DNA of 64,000 nucleotides from Patulibacter sp. SYSU D01012 (GTDB taxonomy: Bacteria > Actinomycetota > Thermoleophilia > Solirubrobacterales > Solirubrobacteraceae), in the NCBI RefSeq assembly GCF_017916475.1, contig NZ_JAFMTB010000002.1:310001-374000 (forward strand), given 5' to 3'. The stretch's first letter is position 1; every line of letters starts with the position of its first letter. The notes under the pieces were generated by a model. That model was not told the origin of the DNA. It did not search any database and was given only the letters and a program-made list of their open reading frames with translations. This document shows, piece by piece, positions 54,314 to 62,428 of this stretch. A program made the translations under genes and the position numbers.

Positions 54314-55282
54314 TCACACCCGCAGGGCGCCGTCCTCCCACGCGAAGCCGCGGCGGACGAGGTGGTCGCGCAGGGCGACGAGCGCCAGGTCCTTCCCCTT
54401 CGCCTCGAGCATGACGTCGACGTCGCCGCGGCCCAGCGGCCCGCGCAGCAGCTCCTCGAAGCCGATCGGGTCCACGGTGTCCGCGTGCGCGCGCAGCGGC
54501 GGCACGACGGGCGTGCGGACCGTCTTGCGGCCGACCTTCCGCTCGCGCTCCTCGAGCGCGGTGCGGGGCGAGCTGTAGTGGATCTTCGGCCGCACCCCGG
54601 CGGGCCACGTGCCCCGGGCCAGGTCCAGGGCCTCGCCGACCGTGAGCCCCTCGGGGTCGTGGCAGTGGTGGTGCAGCACGTCGAAGACGACCGGAACGCC
54701 CAGGTCCTCGGACAGCGGCAGCACGTCCGTCAGGGCGAACGATCGGTCGTCGTTCTCGATCACGAGCCGCCGTCGGGCGGCGTCCGAGAGCCGCGCGAAG
54801 CCCGCCCGGAAGCGGTCGTGCGCGGCGTCGACGCCGCCCGCTGCGCCGCCGACGTGCAGGATCACCACGCACTCGGGGCCGAGGCCCATCGCGTCGAAGA
54901 GCGCGCCCTGCACGTCGAGCTCGGCGACGGCCGCGGCCTGCGTGTCCGGGTTCTCGGAGTTCAGGACGGTGTACTGCCCGGGGTGCGTCGACACCCGGAC
55001 GCCGAGCTCGCGGATGCGGGCGCCGTGCGCCGCGAGCTCCTCCGCGCACTCCTCGACCTGGCCGTGGAACTCGGGGTGGCCGGGGAAGGTCGCGTAGGGC
55101 GCCAGCTGCGTCGGCATCCGGTACATCCGCACGTCGAGCTCGTCGAGGCGCTCCAGGATCGCCGCCTGCAGCTCGAGGGAGCGCCGCAGGTGGGGCCCGG
55201 ACTGCCAGCGGCGGGTGTCGTGCGACGGCAGCCCGCCGCCGCCGAGCACCTTGACGGCGAAGCCGAGGCGGTGGAGGCCCAC
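54314..55282 (-). CDS. uvsE: UV DNA damage endonuclease UvsE
   Basis: TIM-barrel endonuclease that nicks 5' of UV photoproducts and abasic sites. 322 residues: LGFAVKVLG start, MYRMPTQLAPYATFPGHPEF near 53, VRVSTHPGQYTVLNSENP near 95, IENDDRSFALTDVLPL near 175, FDVLHHHCHD near 205, RPKIHYSSPR near 235 (metal ligands His, Asp, Glu). The GTG start is four bases after the DUF2945 stop, so both are co-translated. Confidence 0.93.
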   Translation of the reverse strand: MGLHRLGFAVKVLGGGGLPSHDTRRWQSGPHLRRSLELQAAILERLDELDVRMYRMPTQLAPYATFPGHPEFHGQVEECAEELAAHGARIRELGVRVSTHPGQYTVLNSENPDTQAAAVAELDVQGALFDAMGLGPECVVILHVGGAAGGVDAAHDRFRAGFARLSDAARRRLVIENDDRSFALTDVLPLSEDLGVPVVFDVLHHHCHDPEGLTVGEALDLARGTWPAGVRPKIHYSSPRTALEERERKVGRKTVRTPVVPPLRAHADTVDPIGFEELLRGPLGRGDVDVMLEAKGKDLALVALRDHLVRRGFAWEDGALRV

Positions 55283-55286
55283 CGGG

Positions 55287-55499
55287 TCAGTCCAGCTCGG
55301 AGTGGAGCTTGAGGGCCTTGCCGCCGTCCTCCTGCTCCACGAGGTACGCCGGGTTGTCCTCCGACCCGTTCTTCACGACCTTCGTGCCCTTGATCGTGCG
55401 CTGCACGCGCCGCTCGAACGTCTCGGCGACCCTCCCCTCGGCGGTCGAGCGCCCCCACGTCCAGTGGACCGTGGACCCCTTGCGGTGCTTGGCCGGCAT
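55287..55499 (-). CDS. DUF2945 (HVA1 TUDOR-like) protein
   Basis: 70 residues: KGSTVHWTWGRSTAEGRVAE, IKGTKVVKNGSEDNPAYLVEQEDGGKALKLHSEL; matches the short DUF2945/HVA1 pattern of a single SH3/TUDOR-like barrel. Function unknown; the family is linked to stress in several bacteria. Upstream of and almost overlapping uvsE, so it may work in the same UV response (inference). Confidence 0.85.
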   Translation of the reverse strand: MPAKHRKGSTVHWTWGRSTAEGRVAETFERRVQRTIKGTKVVKNGSEDNPAYLVEQEDGGKALKLHSELD

Positions 55500-55639
55500 G
55501 GAGGACGCGTACCCCGGCGGGGGCGCGCGAAACGACGCGGGCCGCGGCGCCCCGGCCCGACGCGTCGGTCGACGGGGTGGCTGGGCCGGGGCGCGGCCCG
55601 CTGCGCCGCCCGGGCGCGCGCATCCGCCATGATCCCCGC

Positions 55640-56149
55640 ATGCCGGCGCTGCGCCTGACCTTCCTCGTCGCCCTCGTGGTCGGCGTGCTCGCCGTGGTGG
55701 CGGCGTCGACGAGCATGACCCGGAACCCCGGCGAGGATCCGCTGGGCCGGACGACGACGGCGCAGACGGCGCCGGCGGCGTCCGCGGGCGAGGCCGTGAC
55801 CGCGACGGCGCCAGCCACCGAGCCGATCCGCGCCCGCGTCGGCGATCTCGTCCAGCTGACGGTGACGCTGAAGGCCGCCGACACCGTGGTCGTCGACGCG
55901 TTCGGCGTGCACGAGGACGTCGGCCCCGGCGTCCCGATGCTCGTGCCGGTCGTGGCGCTGCGTCCGGGCACGTTCGCGGTCCGCACGCGGCTCGGGGGCA
56001 AGCGGATCGCCACGCTCGTCGTGTCGCCCGCCCGCGGCGCCGGCGGCTCGGGCGGGACCGCGCCGGACGACGGCGCGGGCGAGCGGGCCCCGGAGGCGCC
56101 GGGCCAGGACGCCCCCGTGACGGCGCACCGCGTGGTCGTCGCGCTCTAG
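55640..56149 (+). CDS. Membrane-anchored or secreted beta-domain protein, unknown
   Basis: 169 residues: an N-terminal membrane helix or signal (LRLTFLVALVVGVLAVVAA), a Thr/Ala-rich linker, then a domain VGDLVQLTVTLKAADTVVVDAFGVHEDVGPGVPMLVPVVALRPGTFAVRTRLGGKRIATLVV (cited by position 75-135). Its order resembles a small cupredoxin-like fold, but without the Cys/His/Met copper ligands. Ends with a Gly/Ala/Pro tail. CATGAT lies six bases before the ATG. Confidence 0.65.
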   Translation: MPALRLTFLVALVVGVLAVVAASTSMTRNPGEDPLGRTTTAQTAPAASAGEAVTATAPATEPIRARVGDLVQLTVTLKAADTVVVDAFGVHEDVGPGVPMLVPVVALRPGTFAVRTRLGGKRIATLVVSPARGAGGSGGTAPDDGAGERAPEAPGQDAPVTAHRVVVAL

Positions 56150-56270
56150 GCGCGGGCGCCCGCCGGCCCCGGCGACCACCGCGTCTGGCCGGCCCAGCGT
56201 CCGGGCCCGGGGCGCTGCGGGCCGTGCCGCGCGCGCCAGGACCGCGCGCGCCGGGACCGGGTGCGCCGGG
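56150..56270. other. GC-rich convergent gap with partial hairpins
   Basis: GGCCC-AGCG pairs with CGCT-GC-GGGCC around 56198-56226, and a GCGCGCGC-rich repeat occurs near 56230-56255. Likely the termination region for the two convergent small genes; no gene seen. Confidence 0.35.
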
Positions 56271-56729
56271 TCAGTCCTCCTTGCGGGCCGAGCGCGCGGT
56301 GCGGGGCCGCGGGATCGGGGCGTTCGCCGGCGGGGCGGCCTTCTTCGCCGCCGCCTTCCGCGTGCCCGTCGCCTTGGCCTTCGTGGCCTTCGTGGCCGGG
56401 GCCTTCTTCGCCGCCGTGCCGGTCGTCTTGCGGCCGCCCCGCTTGGAGAGCATCGCCTTCGCCCGCTCCTGCGCCGCGGCGACCTCCTCCGGCGTCTTCT
56501 CGCGCGGCGTCTCCGACGGGTGCTCCTGGGCGTCGTGCCCGGGCTGCAGCACCTTCGTCCCCTCGCACCAGGGGCAGACGACCTCGTGCGGGGTGCCGTC
56601 GGCGTTCGAGATCAGCGTGCCGGTCTCGCGGCACACGTGGCAGGGCCGGGGGCCCTGCGCGGACGCGTCCGATCCGCCGCCGACGCCGCGGGCCTGGGCA
56701 CCGCGCTTGCTGAACTGGGACGCCTCCAT
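56271..56729 (-). CDS. Zinc-ribbon protein with histone H1-like Lys/Ala tail
   Basis: 152 residues, not a known family. Residues 30-60 form a four-Cys zinc ribbon (CHVCRETG...CPWCEGTK). Residues 65-95 are a charged helix (PEEVAAAQERAKAML). Residues 96-145 are a Lys/Ala/Thr-rich tail with AAKKAPATKATKAKATG and AAAKKAAPPA, like histone H1 or the tails of mycobacterial HupB. It could bind nucleic acid; that is inference. TATGCT lies eight bases before the ATG. Confidence 0.72.
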   Translation of the reverse strand: MEASQFSKRGAQARGVGGGSDASAQGPRPCHVCRETGTLISNADGTPHEVVCPWCEGTKVLQPGHDAQEHPSETPREKTPEEVAAAQERAKAMLSKRGGRKTTGTAAKKAPATKATKAKATGTRKAAAKKAAPPANAPIPRPRTARSARKED

Positions 56730-56737
56730 CGGGGCCG

Positions 56738-56743
56738 AGCATA
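56738..56743 (-). promoter_or_regulatory. -10 element of the zinc-ribbon gene
   Basis: TATGCT on the minus strand, eight bases before the ATG. Confidence 0.45.
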
Positions 56744-56815
56744 CGCACGGCCGTCCGCGGCCTGCGCTGCGGGGCGGCCCCCGGCCGCGGCGGCGGCCGT
56801 CGGACGGCGCGGCGC

Positions 56816-56821
56816 TAGCGT
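56816..56821 (+). promoter_or_regulatory. -10 element of gluQ
   Basis: TAGCGT, six bases before the ATG at 56828; probable leaderless start. Confidence 0.45.
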
Positions 56822-56827
56822 TGCGGC

Positions 56828-57769
56828 ATGGCCTCGTCGGACGGGCGCTTCGCCCCCAGCCCCAGCGGCCCGCTGCACCTGGGGAACCTGCGGACGGCGC
56901 TCGTCGCCTGGCTGCGGGCCCGATCGCAGGGCGCGCGGTTCCTCGTCCGGATCGAGGACCTGGACCGCGGCCGCAGCCGCCCCGAGCACGAGGCCGCGCA
57001 GCTGCGGGAGCTCGCCGTCCTCGGCCTGGACTGGGACGCGCCGCCCGTCCGCCAGTCCGCCCGCGACGCGCTCTACGCCGCGGCCGTCGCCCGGCTGGCC
57101 GCCCGCGACCTCGTCTACCCCTGCTGGTGCACCCGCGCCGAGATCCGCGAGGCCGCCGGCGCCCCGCACGGCGACCTGCCCGAGGGCGCCTACCCCGGCA
57201 CCTGCGCGGGCCTGAGCGCCGCCGAGCGCGCCGAGCGGGAGCGCACGGGCCGGCCCGCCGCGCTGCGCGTCCGCGCCGGCGCCGCCCGCGCGACGGCCCA
57301 CGACCTGGTCCGCGGCGAGATCGTCGCCACGGTGGACGACTTCGTCGTGCGCCGCGGCGACGGCACCTACGCCTACAACCTGGCCGTCGTGGTCGACGAC
57401 GGCGACCAGGGCGTCGGCGAGGTCGTCCGCGGCGACGACCTGGCGTCGAGCGCCCCGCGGCAGGCGTGGCTGGCCGGCGTGCTGGGCGTGCCGGTCCCGA
57501 CGTACCTGCACGTGCCGCTCGTCCTCGGCCCGGACGGTCGTCGTCTGGCCAAGCGCGACGGCGCCGTGACGCTCGAGGACCGCGAGGCGCTCGGGGAGGA
57601 CGCCGCCGCCGTGCGGGCCCGCCTGGCGGCGAGCCTGGGCCTGTGCTCCCCCGACGAGCGGCCCACGGCGCAGGAGCTGGTCGCCCGCTTCGACGTGGCG
57701 CTGCTGCGGGGCGCGGGGCCGCTGCGGTGGGATCCGGTCGCCGGCCCGCTGCCGGCGGCCGCCGGCTAG
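56828..57769 (+). CDS. gluQ: Glutamyl-Q tRNA(Asp) synthetase
   Basis: Short paralogue of glutamyl-tRNA synthetase lacking the anticodon domain; attaches glutamate to queuosine in tRNA(Asp). 313 residues: RFAPSPSGPLHLGNLRTALVAWL with the HIGH-like HLGN near 18, RIEDLDRGR, zinc-site PCWCTRAEI near 98, and the KMSK-like RLAKRDGAVTL near 240. The short length and C-W-C motif separate it from GltX. Codes for the last enzyme of queuosine modification; no que genes adjacent. Confidence 0.92.
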   Translation: MASSDGRFAPSPSGPLHLGNLRTALVAWLRARSQGARFLVRIEDLDRGRSRPEHEAAQLRELAVLGLDWDAPPVRQSARDALYAAAVARLAARDLVYPCWCTRAEIREAAGAPHGDLPEGAYPGTCAGLSAAERAERERTGRPAALRVRAGAARATAHDLVRGEIVATVDDFVVRRGDGTYAYNLAVVVDDGDQGVGEVVRGDDLASSAPRQAWLAGVLGVPVPTYLHVPLVLGPDGRRLAKRDGAVTLEDREALGEDAAAVRARLAASLGLCSPDERPTAQELVARFDVALLRGAGPLRWDPVAGPLPAAAG

Positions 57770-57802
57770 CCGCGGGACGCGGCGGCGTGGGACACTCGGA
57801 CG

Positions 57803-58267
57803 GTGTTCACGCCCGTGAAGATCGTCCGCGTGTGGCTGCCCGGCCTGATCATCGTCATCGGCGCGGCCATGCTCATCATCAGCCCCGACATCGTCGGGCT
57901 CGAGGGCTTCGCGCTCATGCTCGGCGGCGGGCTCGGCGTGATCGTCTCCAACCGCATCCACAAGATGGGGCTGCAGGGCGAGAAGGACCGCGACCGCGAG
58001 ATGGACGCCCGCGTGTTCTTCGAGCGCTACGGCGTGTGGCCCGACGAGGCGTCGCCCGAGCTGCTGGCGCGGGCCGAGGAGGACCGCCGGCGCGAGGCGG
58101 CCGGTGCGGTCACGCCCGACTTCGCCGCCGACCCGGACGCCGCGGCGCCCGTCGCGGGGACGCTGGACGACGCCGGCGGTCCGGGCCGCGGCGAGCCGGC
58201 CGCCCCGGCCGAGAGCCCGCACCGCAGCGGGTCGGCCGCGGGGCCGGCGCGGCGCCGCCGCCCCTGA
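57803..58267 (+). CDS. Small membrane protein, conserved hypothetical
   Basis: 154 residues from GTG 57803. Two membrane helices, about 9-28 (VWLPGLIIVIGAAMLII) and 34-50, then KDRDREMDARVFFERYGVWPDEASPELLARAEEDRR, a charged cytoplasmic helix, and a disordered Pro/Ala-rich tail. No known function. Lies between gluQ and rnd on the same strand with short gaps (33 and 45 bases). Confidence 0.7.
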   Translation: MFTPVKIVRVWLPGLIIVIGAAMLIISPDIVGLEGFALMLGGGLGVIVSNRIHKMGLQGEKDRDREMDARVFFERYGVWPDEASPELLARAEEDRRREAAGAVTPDFAADPDAAAPVAGTLDDAGGPGRGEPAAPAESPHRSGSAAGPARRRRP

Positions 58268-58296
58268 GCGCGGCCGCCCGCGCCCGGCGGCGCGGG

Positions 58297-58302
58297 TAGG
58301 CT
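58297..58302 (+). promoter_or_regulatory. -10 element of rnd
   Basis: TAGGCT, ten bases before the GTG at 58313; at most a few bases of leader. Confidence 0.4.
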
Positions 58303-58312
58303 CCACGCACCC

Positions 58313-59479
58313 GTGCCGCGCTCCACCGACTCCATCGTCCGCGAACTGGCCGCGACCGCCCGCGAGCACGGGCGCCTAGGCATCGACACGGAGTTCGTCG
58401 GCGAGGGGCGCTACCGGCCCCTCCTCTGCCTGGTCCAGGTCGCCGTCGACGCCCCCAACGGCATCCGCATCGAGCTGCTCGACCCGCTCGTCGACGACTT
58501 CGACCCGACGCCGCTCGCCGAGGTGCTCGCCGACCCCGCGATCGAGGTCGTGCTGCACGCCGCCCGCCAGGACGTCGCGCTGCTCAAGCGCACGTGGCGG
58601 ACGGAGGTGCGCGGGATCTTCGACACGCAGCTGGCCGCCGGGTTCGCGGGGCTGCGCTCGCAGATGGGCTACGACGCGCTGCTGCGCGAGGTGCTGCGCG
58701 TCAAGCTCGAGAAGTCCGCGAGCTTCACCCGCTGGGAGCAGCGCCCGCTGAGCGACGAGCAGAAGCGCTACGCGGCGGAGGACGTCCAGCACCTGCTGCA
58801 GCTCTCCGTCGCCCTGCAGAACCGCCTGGTCGACCTGGGGCGCCTGGACTGGGCGATCGAGGAGTGCCGGGCGCTCGAGGAGGTCCACGACAGCCGCGAG
58901 CCCGAGGTCCTCTTCCCGCGCCTGCCGCGCATCGACGGCCTGGACCCGGCCCAGCGCGCCGTGGCGTTCCGGCTGCTGCAGTGGCGCGAGCAGGAGGCCG
59001 CGGAGGCCGACCGGCCGCCGTCGACGGTGCTGCAGGACCAGACGCTCGTCGAGCTGGCGAAGCGGCGGCCGCAGAACCGCGAGCGGCTGCAGCAGATCCG
59101 CGGCGTGACCGAGGCGACGCTGCATCGCCGGGGCGACCGCCTGCTGCGGGCGATCGCCGAGGGCCGCAAGGGCGAGCCGATCCCCGTCGAACGCGAGCGC
59201 CCGGCCCGTCAGGACCCCGTCGATCCCGAGCTCGTGGCCCTGACGGAGACGCTCGTGCGGATCCGGGCGAAGCAGGAGGACCTGGCGTACGAGCTGCTGG
59301 CCAACCGCTCGGACCTGCAGCGGATCATCGCCGCGTGGCGCGACGGCAGCGCGACGCCGGACGTGCGGACGCTGCACGGCTGGCGCGGCGACGTGGTGGG
59401 CCGCGACATCCGCGCGCTGCTCGACGGCGAGCTGCGCCTGCGCGTCAGCGCGGACCGACGCGTCGTCGCCGAGCGCTAG
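58313..59479 (+). CDS. rnd: Ribonuclease D-like 3'-5' exonuclease
   Basis: 388 residues. DEDDy exonuclease domain 1-175: GIDTEFVGEGRY near 23 (Asp, Glu), LHAARQDVALLKR near 82 (Asp), YAAEDVQHLLQL near 152 (Tyr, Asp). HRDC domain near 215-295 (FRLLQWREQEAAEA; QTLVELAKRRPQN) and a second HRDC-like helical region at the C-terminus, as in bacterial RNase D. Trims tRNA 3' ends or other stable RNA. Confidence 0.93.
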   Translation: MPRSTDSIVRELAATAREHGRLGIDTEFVGEGRYRPLLCLVQVAVDAPNGIRIELLDPLVDDFDPTPLAEVLADPAIEVVLHAARQDVALLKRTWRTEVRGIFDTQLAAGFAGLRSQMGYDALLREVLRVKLEKSASFTRWEQRPLSDEQKRYAAEDVQHLLQLSVALQNRLVDLGRLDWAIEECRALEEVHDSREPEVLFPRLPRIDGLDPAQRAVAFRLLQWREQEAAEADRPPSTVLQDQTLVELAKRRPQNRERLQQIRGVTEATLHRRGDRLLRAIAEGRKGEPIPVERERPARQDPVDPELVALTETLVRIRAKQEDLAYELLANRSDLQRIIAAWRDGSATPDVRTLHGWRGDVVGRDIRALLDGELRLRVSADRRVVAER

Positions 59480-59555
59480 CGCCCGCCGCCGGCCGCGCGG
59501 CTCCCGCGCGGGCGCCGTGACGGTCGGCGGGACGCCGGCCGTCACGGGCGGCGGC

Positions 59556-60770
59556 TCAGACGGGGTCGTCCTGCGGCCCGACGACGTCGCGCAGCTCGAC
59601 GACGCCGTCGTCGCGCGTCCACCAGCGCAGACGCAGGCCGTCCGTGGCCGGGACGGCGCAGGACCAGCACGCGGCGCCGTCCTCGTCGCGGTGCACCTGG
59701 TCGCCGGCCGCGTCGAGGACCGCGCCGACGTCCAAGTCGTCCGCCTCGCCGGGCTTGCCCGACGCGATCCGCGCCGCGACGACCGCCAGGGCGGCCGGCG
59801 AGACCGCGGCGCGGTGCAGGTCGACGGCGCGCAGGTAGTCCTCGCCGAGCGCGAACGGCCCGAGCGGCCGGTCGCGGCGCCCCGCGTCGTGGTCGCGCGC
59901 CAGCCAGGCGGCGTAGATCTCGAGCTGGTGCCCGCGGACCCGGTCGCGCAGCACCGCTGCGGGGACGGTCAGGTCGCCGAGCTGCGCGGGCCGCGGCGGC
60001 TGGGGCGGTGCCATGCCCTCGCGCACGCCGGGCACCCGCGCCGCGGCACGGTGGGCGGCGGCTCGCGCCTCGGGGGCCAGGGCGTCCAGGCGGGCCTCGG
60101 CGAGCTTCTCGCGCAGGCCGCGGATCTCGTCGCGCGCGCCGTCGAGCGCCCGCAGCAGCTCGGGGTCGCCGCCGGGACGGCGGGACGGCGGGGCGGGACC
60201 GTCGACGCGCGCGTCCCCGGCCGCGTCCGCGGGCCGGCCGCCGGGCAGCGCGACGAGCCGGGCGCCGGCGCGTCCGCCGCGGCGCGGCGGGCCCTCGGCG
60301 AAGCGCTCCGCGAGCACCTCGAGCGCGCGCGGCCCGTAGCGGCCCATGCGGTCGAGGACGAGCGGGTGGTCGCGCGGGTCGGCGTCCTCGTCGACGCCGG
60401 GCCACCAGATCCGCGCCGCGCCGCCGAAGACGCCGAGCTGCGGGGGCAGCAGCTGCGACAGGTAGCGGGTGGCCGGGCCGGTGCGCACCGCGCGGATCTC
60501 GGCGTCGCGTCCGACGGCCTGCCGCACCCGGTGGTGGTCGAACGCCGGGCGGTCCTCGCCGGGCCGGGTCGACAGGCAGACGAGCGGGACGCGGCGGGCG
60601 GGGTCGAGCACCTCGGCGGCCAGGCGCTCGCCCTCGTGCTCGGTCGCGGCGACGGCGATGCCCAGGTGGAGCGGGTTGGGGCGACGGGTGGCGGGGCGCC
60701 GCGGGCGGCGGGCCTCGGCGCGCGGATCGGCGCCGCCGCGGGGGGACGCCTTCGTGGGGTCGTGACGCAT
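59556..60770 (-). CDS. Hypothetical protein with central coiled coil, unknown function
   Basis: 404 residues, not recognised. Residues 1-35 are basic and probably disordered. Residues 36-165 look like a folded alpha/beta domain (NPLHLGIAVAATEHEGERLAAEVLDP; GPATRYLSQLLPPQLGVFGGAARIWWPG). Residues 215-260 are helical and probably coiled (LLRALDGARDEIRGLREKLAEARLDAL). Residues 270-400 are a second domain ending in an acidic region with an unusual CWSC (AACWSCAV). Start ATG has GGAGG upstream. No membrane segment or signal. It is divergent from the MFS transporter; the 298-base gap between holds that gene's promoter and palindrome. Function cannot be assigned from sequence. Confidence 0.72.
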   Translation of the reverse strand: MRHDPTKASPRGGADPRAEARRPRRPATRRPNPLHLGIAVAATEHEGERLAAEVLDPARRVPLVCLSTRPGEDRPAFDHHRVRQAVGRDAEIRAVRTGPATRYLSQLLPPQLGVFGGAARIWWPGVDEDADPRDHPLVLDRMGRYGPRALEVLAERFAEGPPRRGGRAGARLVALPGGRPADAAGDARVDGPAPPSRRPGGDPELLRALDGARDEIRGLREKLAEARLDALAPEARAAAHRAAARVPGVREGMAPPQPPRPAQLGDLTVPAAVLRDRVRGHQLEIYAAWLARDHDAGRRDRPLGPFALGEDYLRAVDLHRAAVSPAALAVVAARIASGKPGEADDLDVGAVLDAAGDQVHRDEDGAACWSCAVPATDGLRLRWWTRDDGVVELRDVVGPQDDPV

Positions 60771-60975
60771 GGAGCCTCCGGGAGGGACGGAACGACCTGC
60801 GCGCGCACGGGGCGACGCGCCTGGGCAAGCGTAGAGCCTCGGGCGGTCGGGCCGGCCCGGACGCGGCTCGGGGTCCCGGCGCGGACCGTCTCGCTCGCTC
60901 GCCCGCTCGCCCGCCCCGCGCCGCGTACCCCCTCTGGTCCCGTCCGACCCGACCCGTGCCGGCCCGTCCTGACTC

Positions 60976-60998
60976 TTTACTTGCATCATGCAGGTAAA
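60976..60998. promoter_or_regulatory. Palindromic operator overlapping the MFS promoter
   Basis: TTTACTTGCAT (60976-60986), one base, then ATGCAGGTAAA (60988-60998): an 11-bp inverted repeat with one mismatch, in AT-rich sequence. TTGCAT (60981-60986) and TACGGT (61004-61009) spaced by 17 bases form the promoter, so a bound repressor would block it. The shape resembles MarR-family sites; no regulator gene is adjacent. Confidence 0.7.
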
Positions 60999-61068
60999 CG
61001 GAGTACGGTGGATGGACGTCGTCGGGCCCGCCACCACCGCGCGCCCCGCCAGCGAAAGGACCCCTCTC

Positions 61069-62322
61069 TTGTCGCACGCACCCTCCGAAGGCCGCTTCTT
61101 CGACCAGCCCCGCGCCGTCTGGGCCGTCGCGTTCGCCGCCGTCGTCTCGTTCATGGGCCTCGGCCTCGTCGACCCCATCCTCCCCGCCATCGCGCAGGAC
61201 CTCGACGCCTCGCAGAGCGACGTCCTGCTCCTGTTCACGAGCTACTTCGCCGTCACGGGCATCGCCATGCTCGTCGCCAGCGCCGTCTCCAGCCGCATCG
61301 GCCCGAAGCGCACCCTGCTCTCCGGCCTGGTGCTCATCGTCGTCTTCGCCGCGCTCGCGGGCTCCTCGAGCACCGTCGGCGCCATCGTCGGCCTGCGCGC
61401 CGGCTGGGGCCTGGGCAACGCGCTGTTCATCGCCACCGCCCTGTCGGCCATCATCGCCGCCGCGCGCGGCGGCGTCGGCCGCGCCGTGATCCTCTTCGAG
61501 GCCGCCCTCGGCCTGGGCATCTCGGTCGGGCCGCTGCTCGGCGGCGCGCTGGGCGGCATCTCGTGGCGCGGGCCGTTCTACGGCGTCGCCGTGCTCATGC
61601 TGATCGGCCTCGTCGCCGTCACGTTCCTGCTTCCGGCGTCGCCGAAGCCGCAGCCGCACGAGCACACGTCGCTGCTGGCCCCCGTCCGCGCCCTCGCCCT
61701 GCGGCCCGTCCGCGCCAGCGCGATCGTCGCCGTCCTCTACAACTTCGGCTTCTTCACCCTGCTGGCGTACTCGCCGTTCCCGCTCCACATGGGCGCCACC
61801 GCGCTGGGCCTCGTGTTCTTCGGCTGGGGCCTCCTGCTCGCCGTCTTCTCGGTCTTCGGCGCCCCGCGCATCGCGGCCCGCTTCGGCGACCTCGAGGCCC
61901 TCGGCGGCGCGTTCGTCGGCATGACCGTCGTGCTCGCGCTCATGGGCGCCCTGCACGCGAGCCAGACCGCCCTGGCCGTGCTGGTGATTGCCGCCGGCGC
62001 CTTCCTGGGCGTCGCCAACACCGTCCTGACGCAGCTCGTCATGGAGTCCGCGCCGATCGACCGGCCGACCGTCTCCTCCTCGTACAACTTCGTCCGGTTC
62101 ACCGGCGGCGCCCTGGCCCCGTTCGCGGCCGGCAAGCTCGGCGAGCACGTCGGCGTCGGGATCCCGTTCTTCCTCGGGGCCCTCGCCGTCGCGGCCGCGG
62201 CCGTCGCGCTCTACGCCTACCGCACCGCCTTCCGCGACACGGCCGCCGTCGAGCTCGACGAGATCCTCGAGTTCGACACGACGACGATCGACCCCCAGCC
62301 GCTCGTCCCCGCGCACCGCTAG
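61069..62322 (+). CDS. MFS transporter (DHA1-like)
   Basis: 417 residues, about 12 membrane helices; conserved VSFMGLGLVDPILPAIAQDL in the first helix region, loop signature SRIGPKRTLLSGLVL near 70. Likely drug or metabolite efflux. The TTG at 61069 (AAAGGA eight bases before) is preferred because the promoter at 60981-61009 places transcription start near 61016, after the in-frame ATG at 61012. Controlled by the palindrome at 60976. A terminator follows. Confidence 0.87.
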   Translation: MSHAPSEGRFFDQPRAVWAVAFAAVVSFMGLGLVDPILPAIAQDLDASQSDVLLLFTSYFAVTGIAMLVASAVSSRIGPKRTLLSGLVLIVVFAALAGSSSTVGAIVGLRAGWGLGNALFIATALSAIIAAARGGVGRAVILFEAALGLGISVGPLLGGALGGISWRGPFYGVAVLMLIGLVAVTFLLPASPKPQPHEHTSLLAPVRALALRPVRASAIVAVLYNFGFFTLLAYSPFPLHMGATALGLVFFGWGLLLAVFSVFGAPRIAARFGDLEALGGAFVGMTVVLALMGALHASQTALAVLVIAAGAFLGVANTVLTQLVMESAPIDRPTVSSSYNFVRFTGGALAPFAAGKLGEHVGVGIPFFLGALAVAAAAVALYAYRTAFRDTAAVELDEILEFDTTTIDPQPLVPAHR

Positions 62323-62353
62323 GCGCCCGGCAACGCGAGGAGGTTCCCGTGTG

Positions 62354-62384
62354 CGCTCGGCGCGCACGGGGTACGCGCCGAGCG
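62354..62384 (+). terminator. Terminator after the MFS gene
   Basis: CGCTCGGCGCG-CACGGGGTA-CGCGCCGAGCG, perfect 11-bp stem, 32 bases after the stop at 62322. Confidence 0.7.
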
Positions 62385-62428
62385 TCCCGCGGGCCCGCCG
62401 CCCGCCCCGTCCCCGCCCCGGAGGTCCC

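Noticed and set aside
56828-57769. Glutamyl-tRNA synthetase GltX
   Set aside because: Too short, lacks the anticodon-binding domain and has the C-W-C zinc motif of glutamyl-Q-tRNA synthetase.
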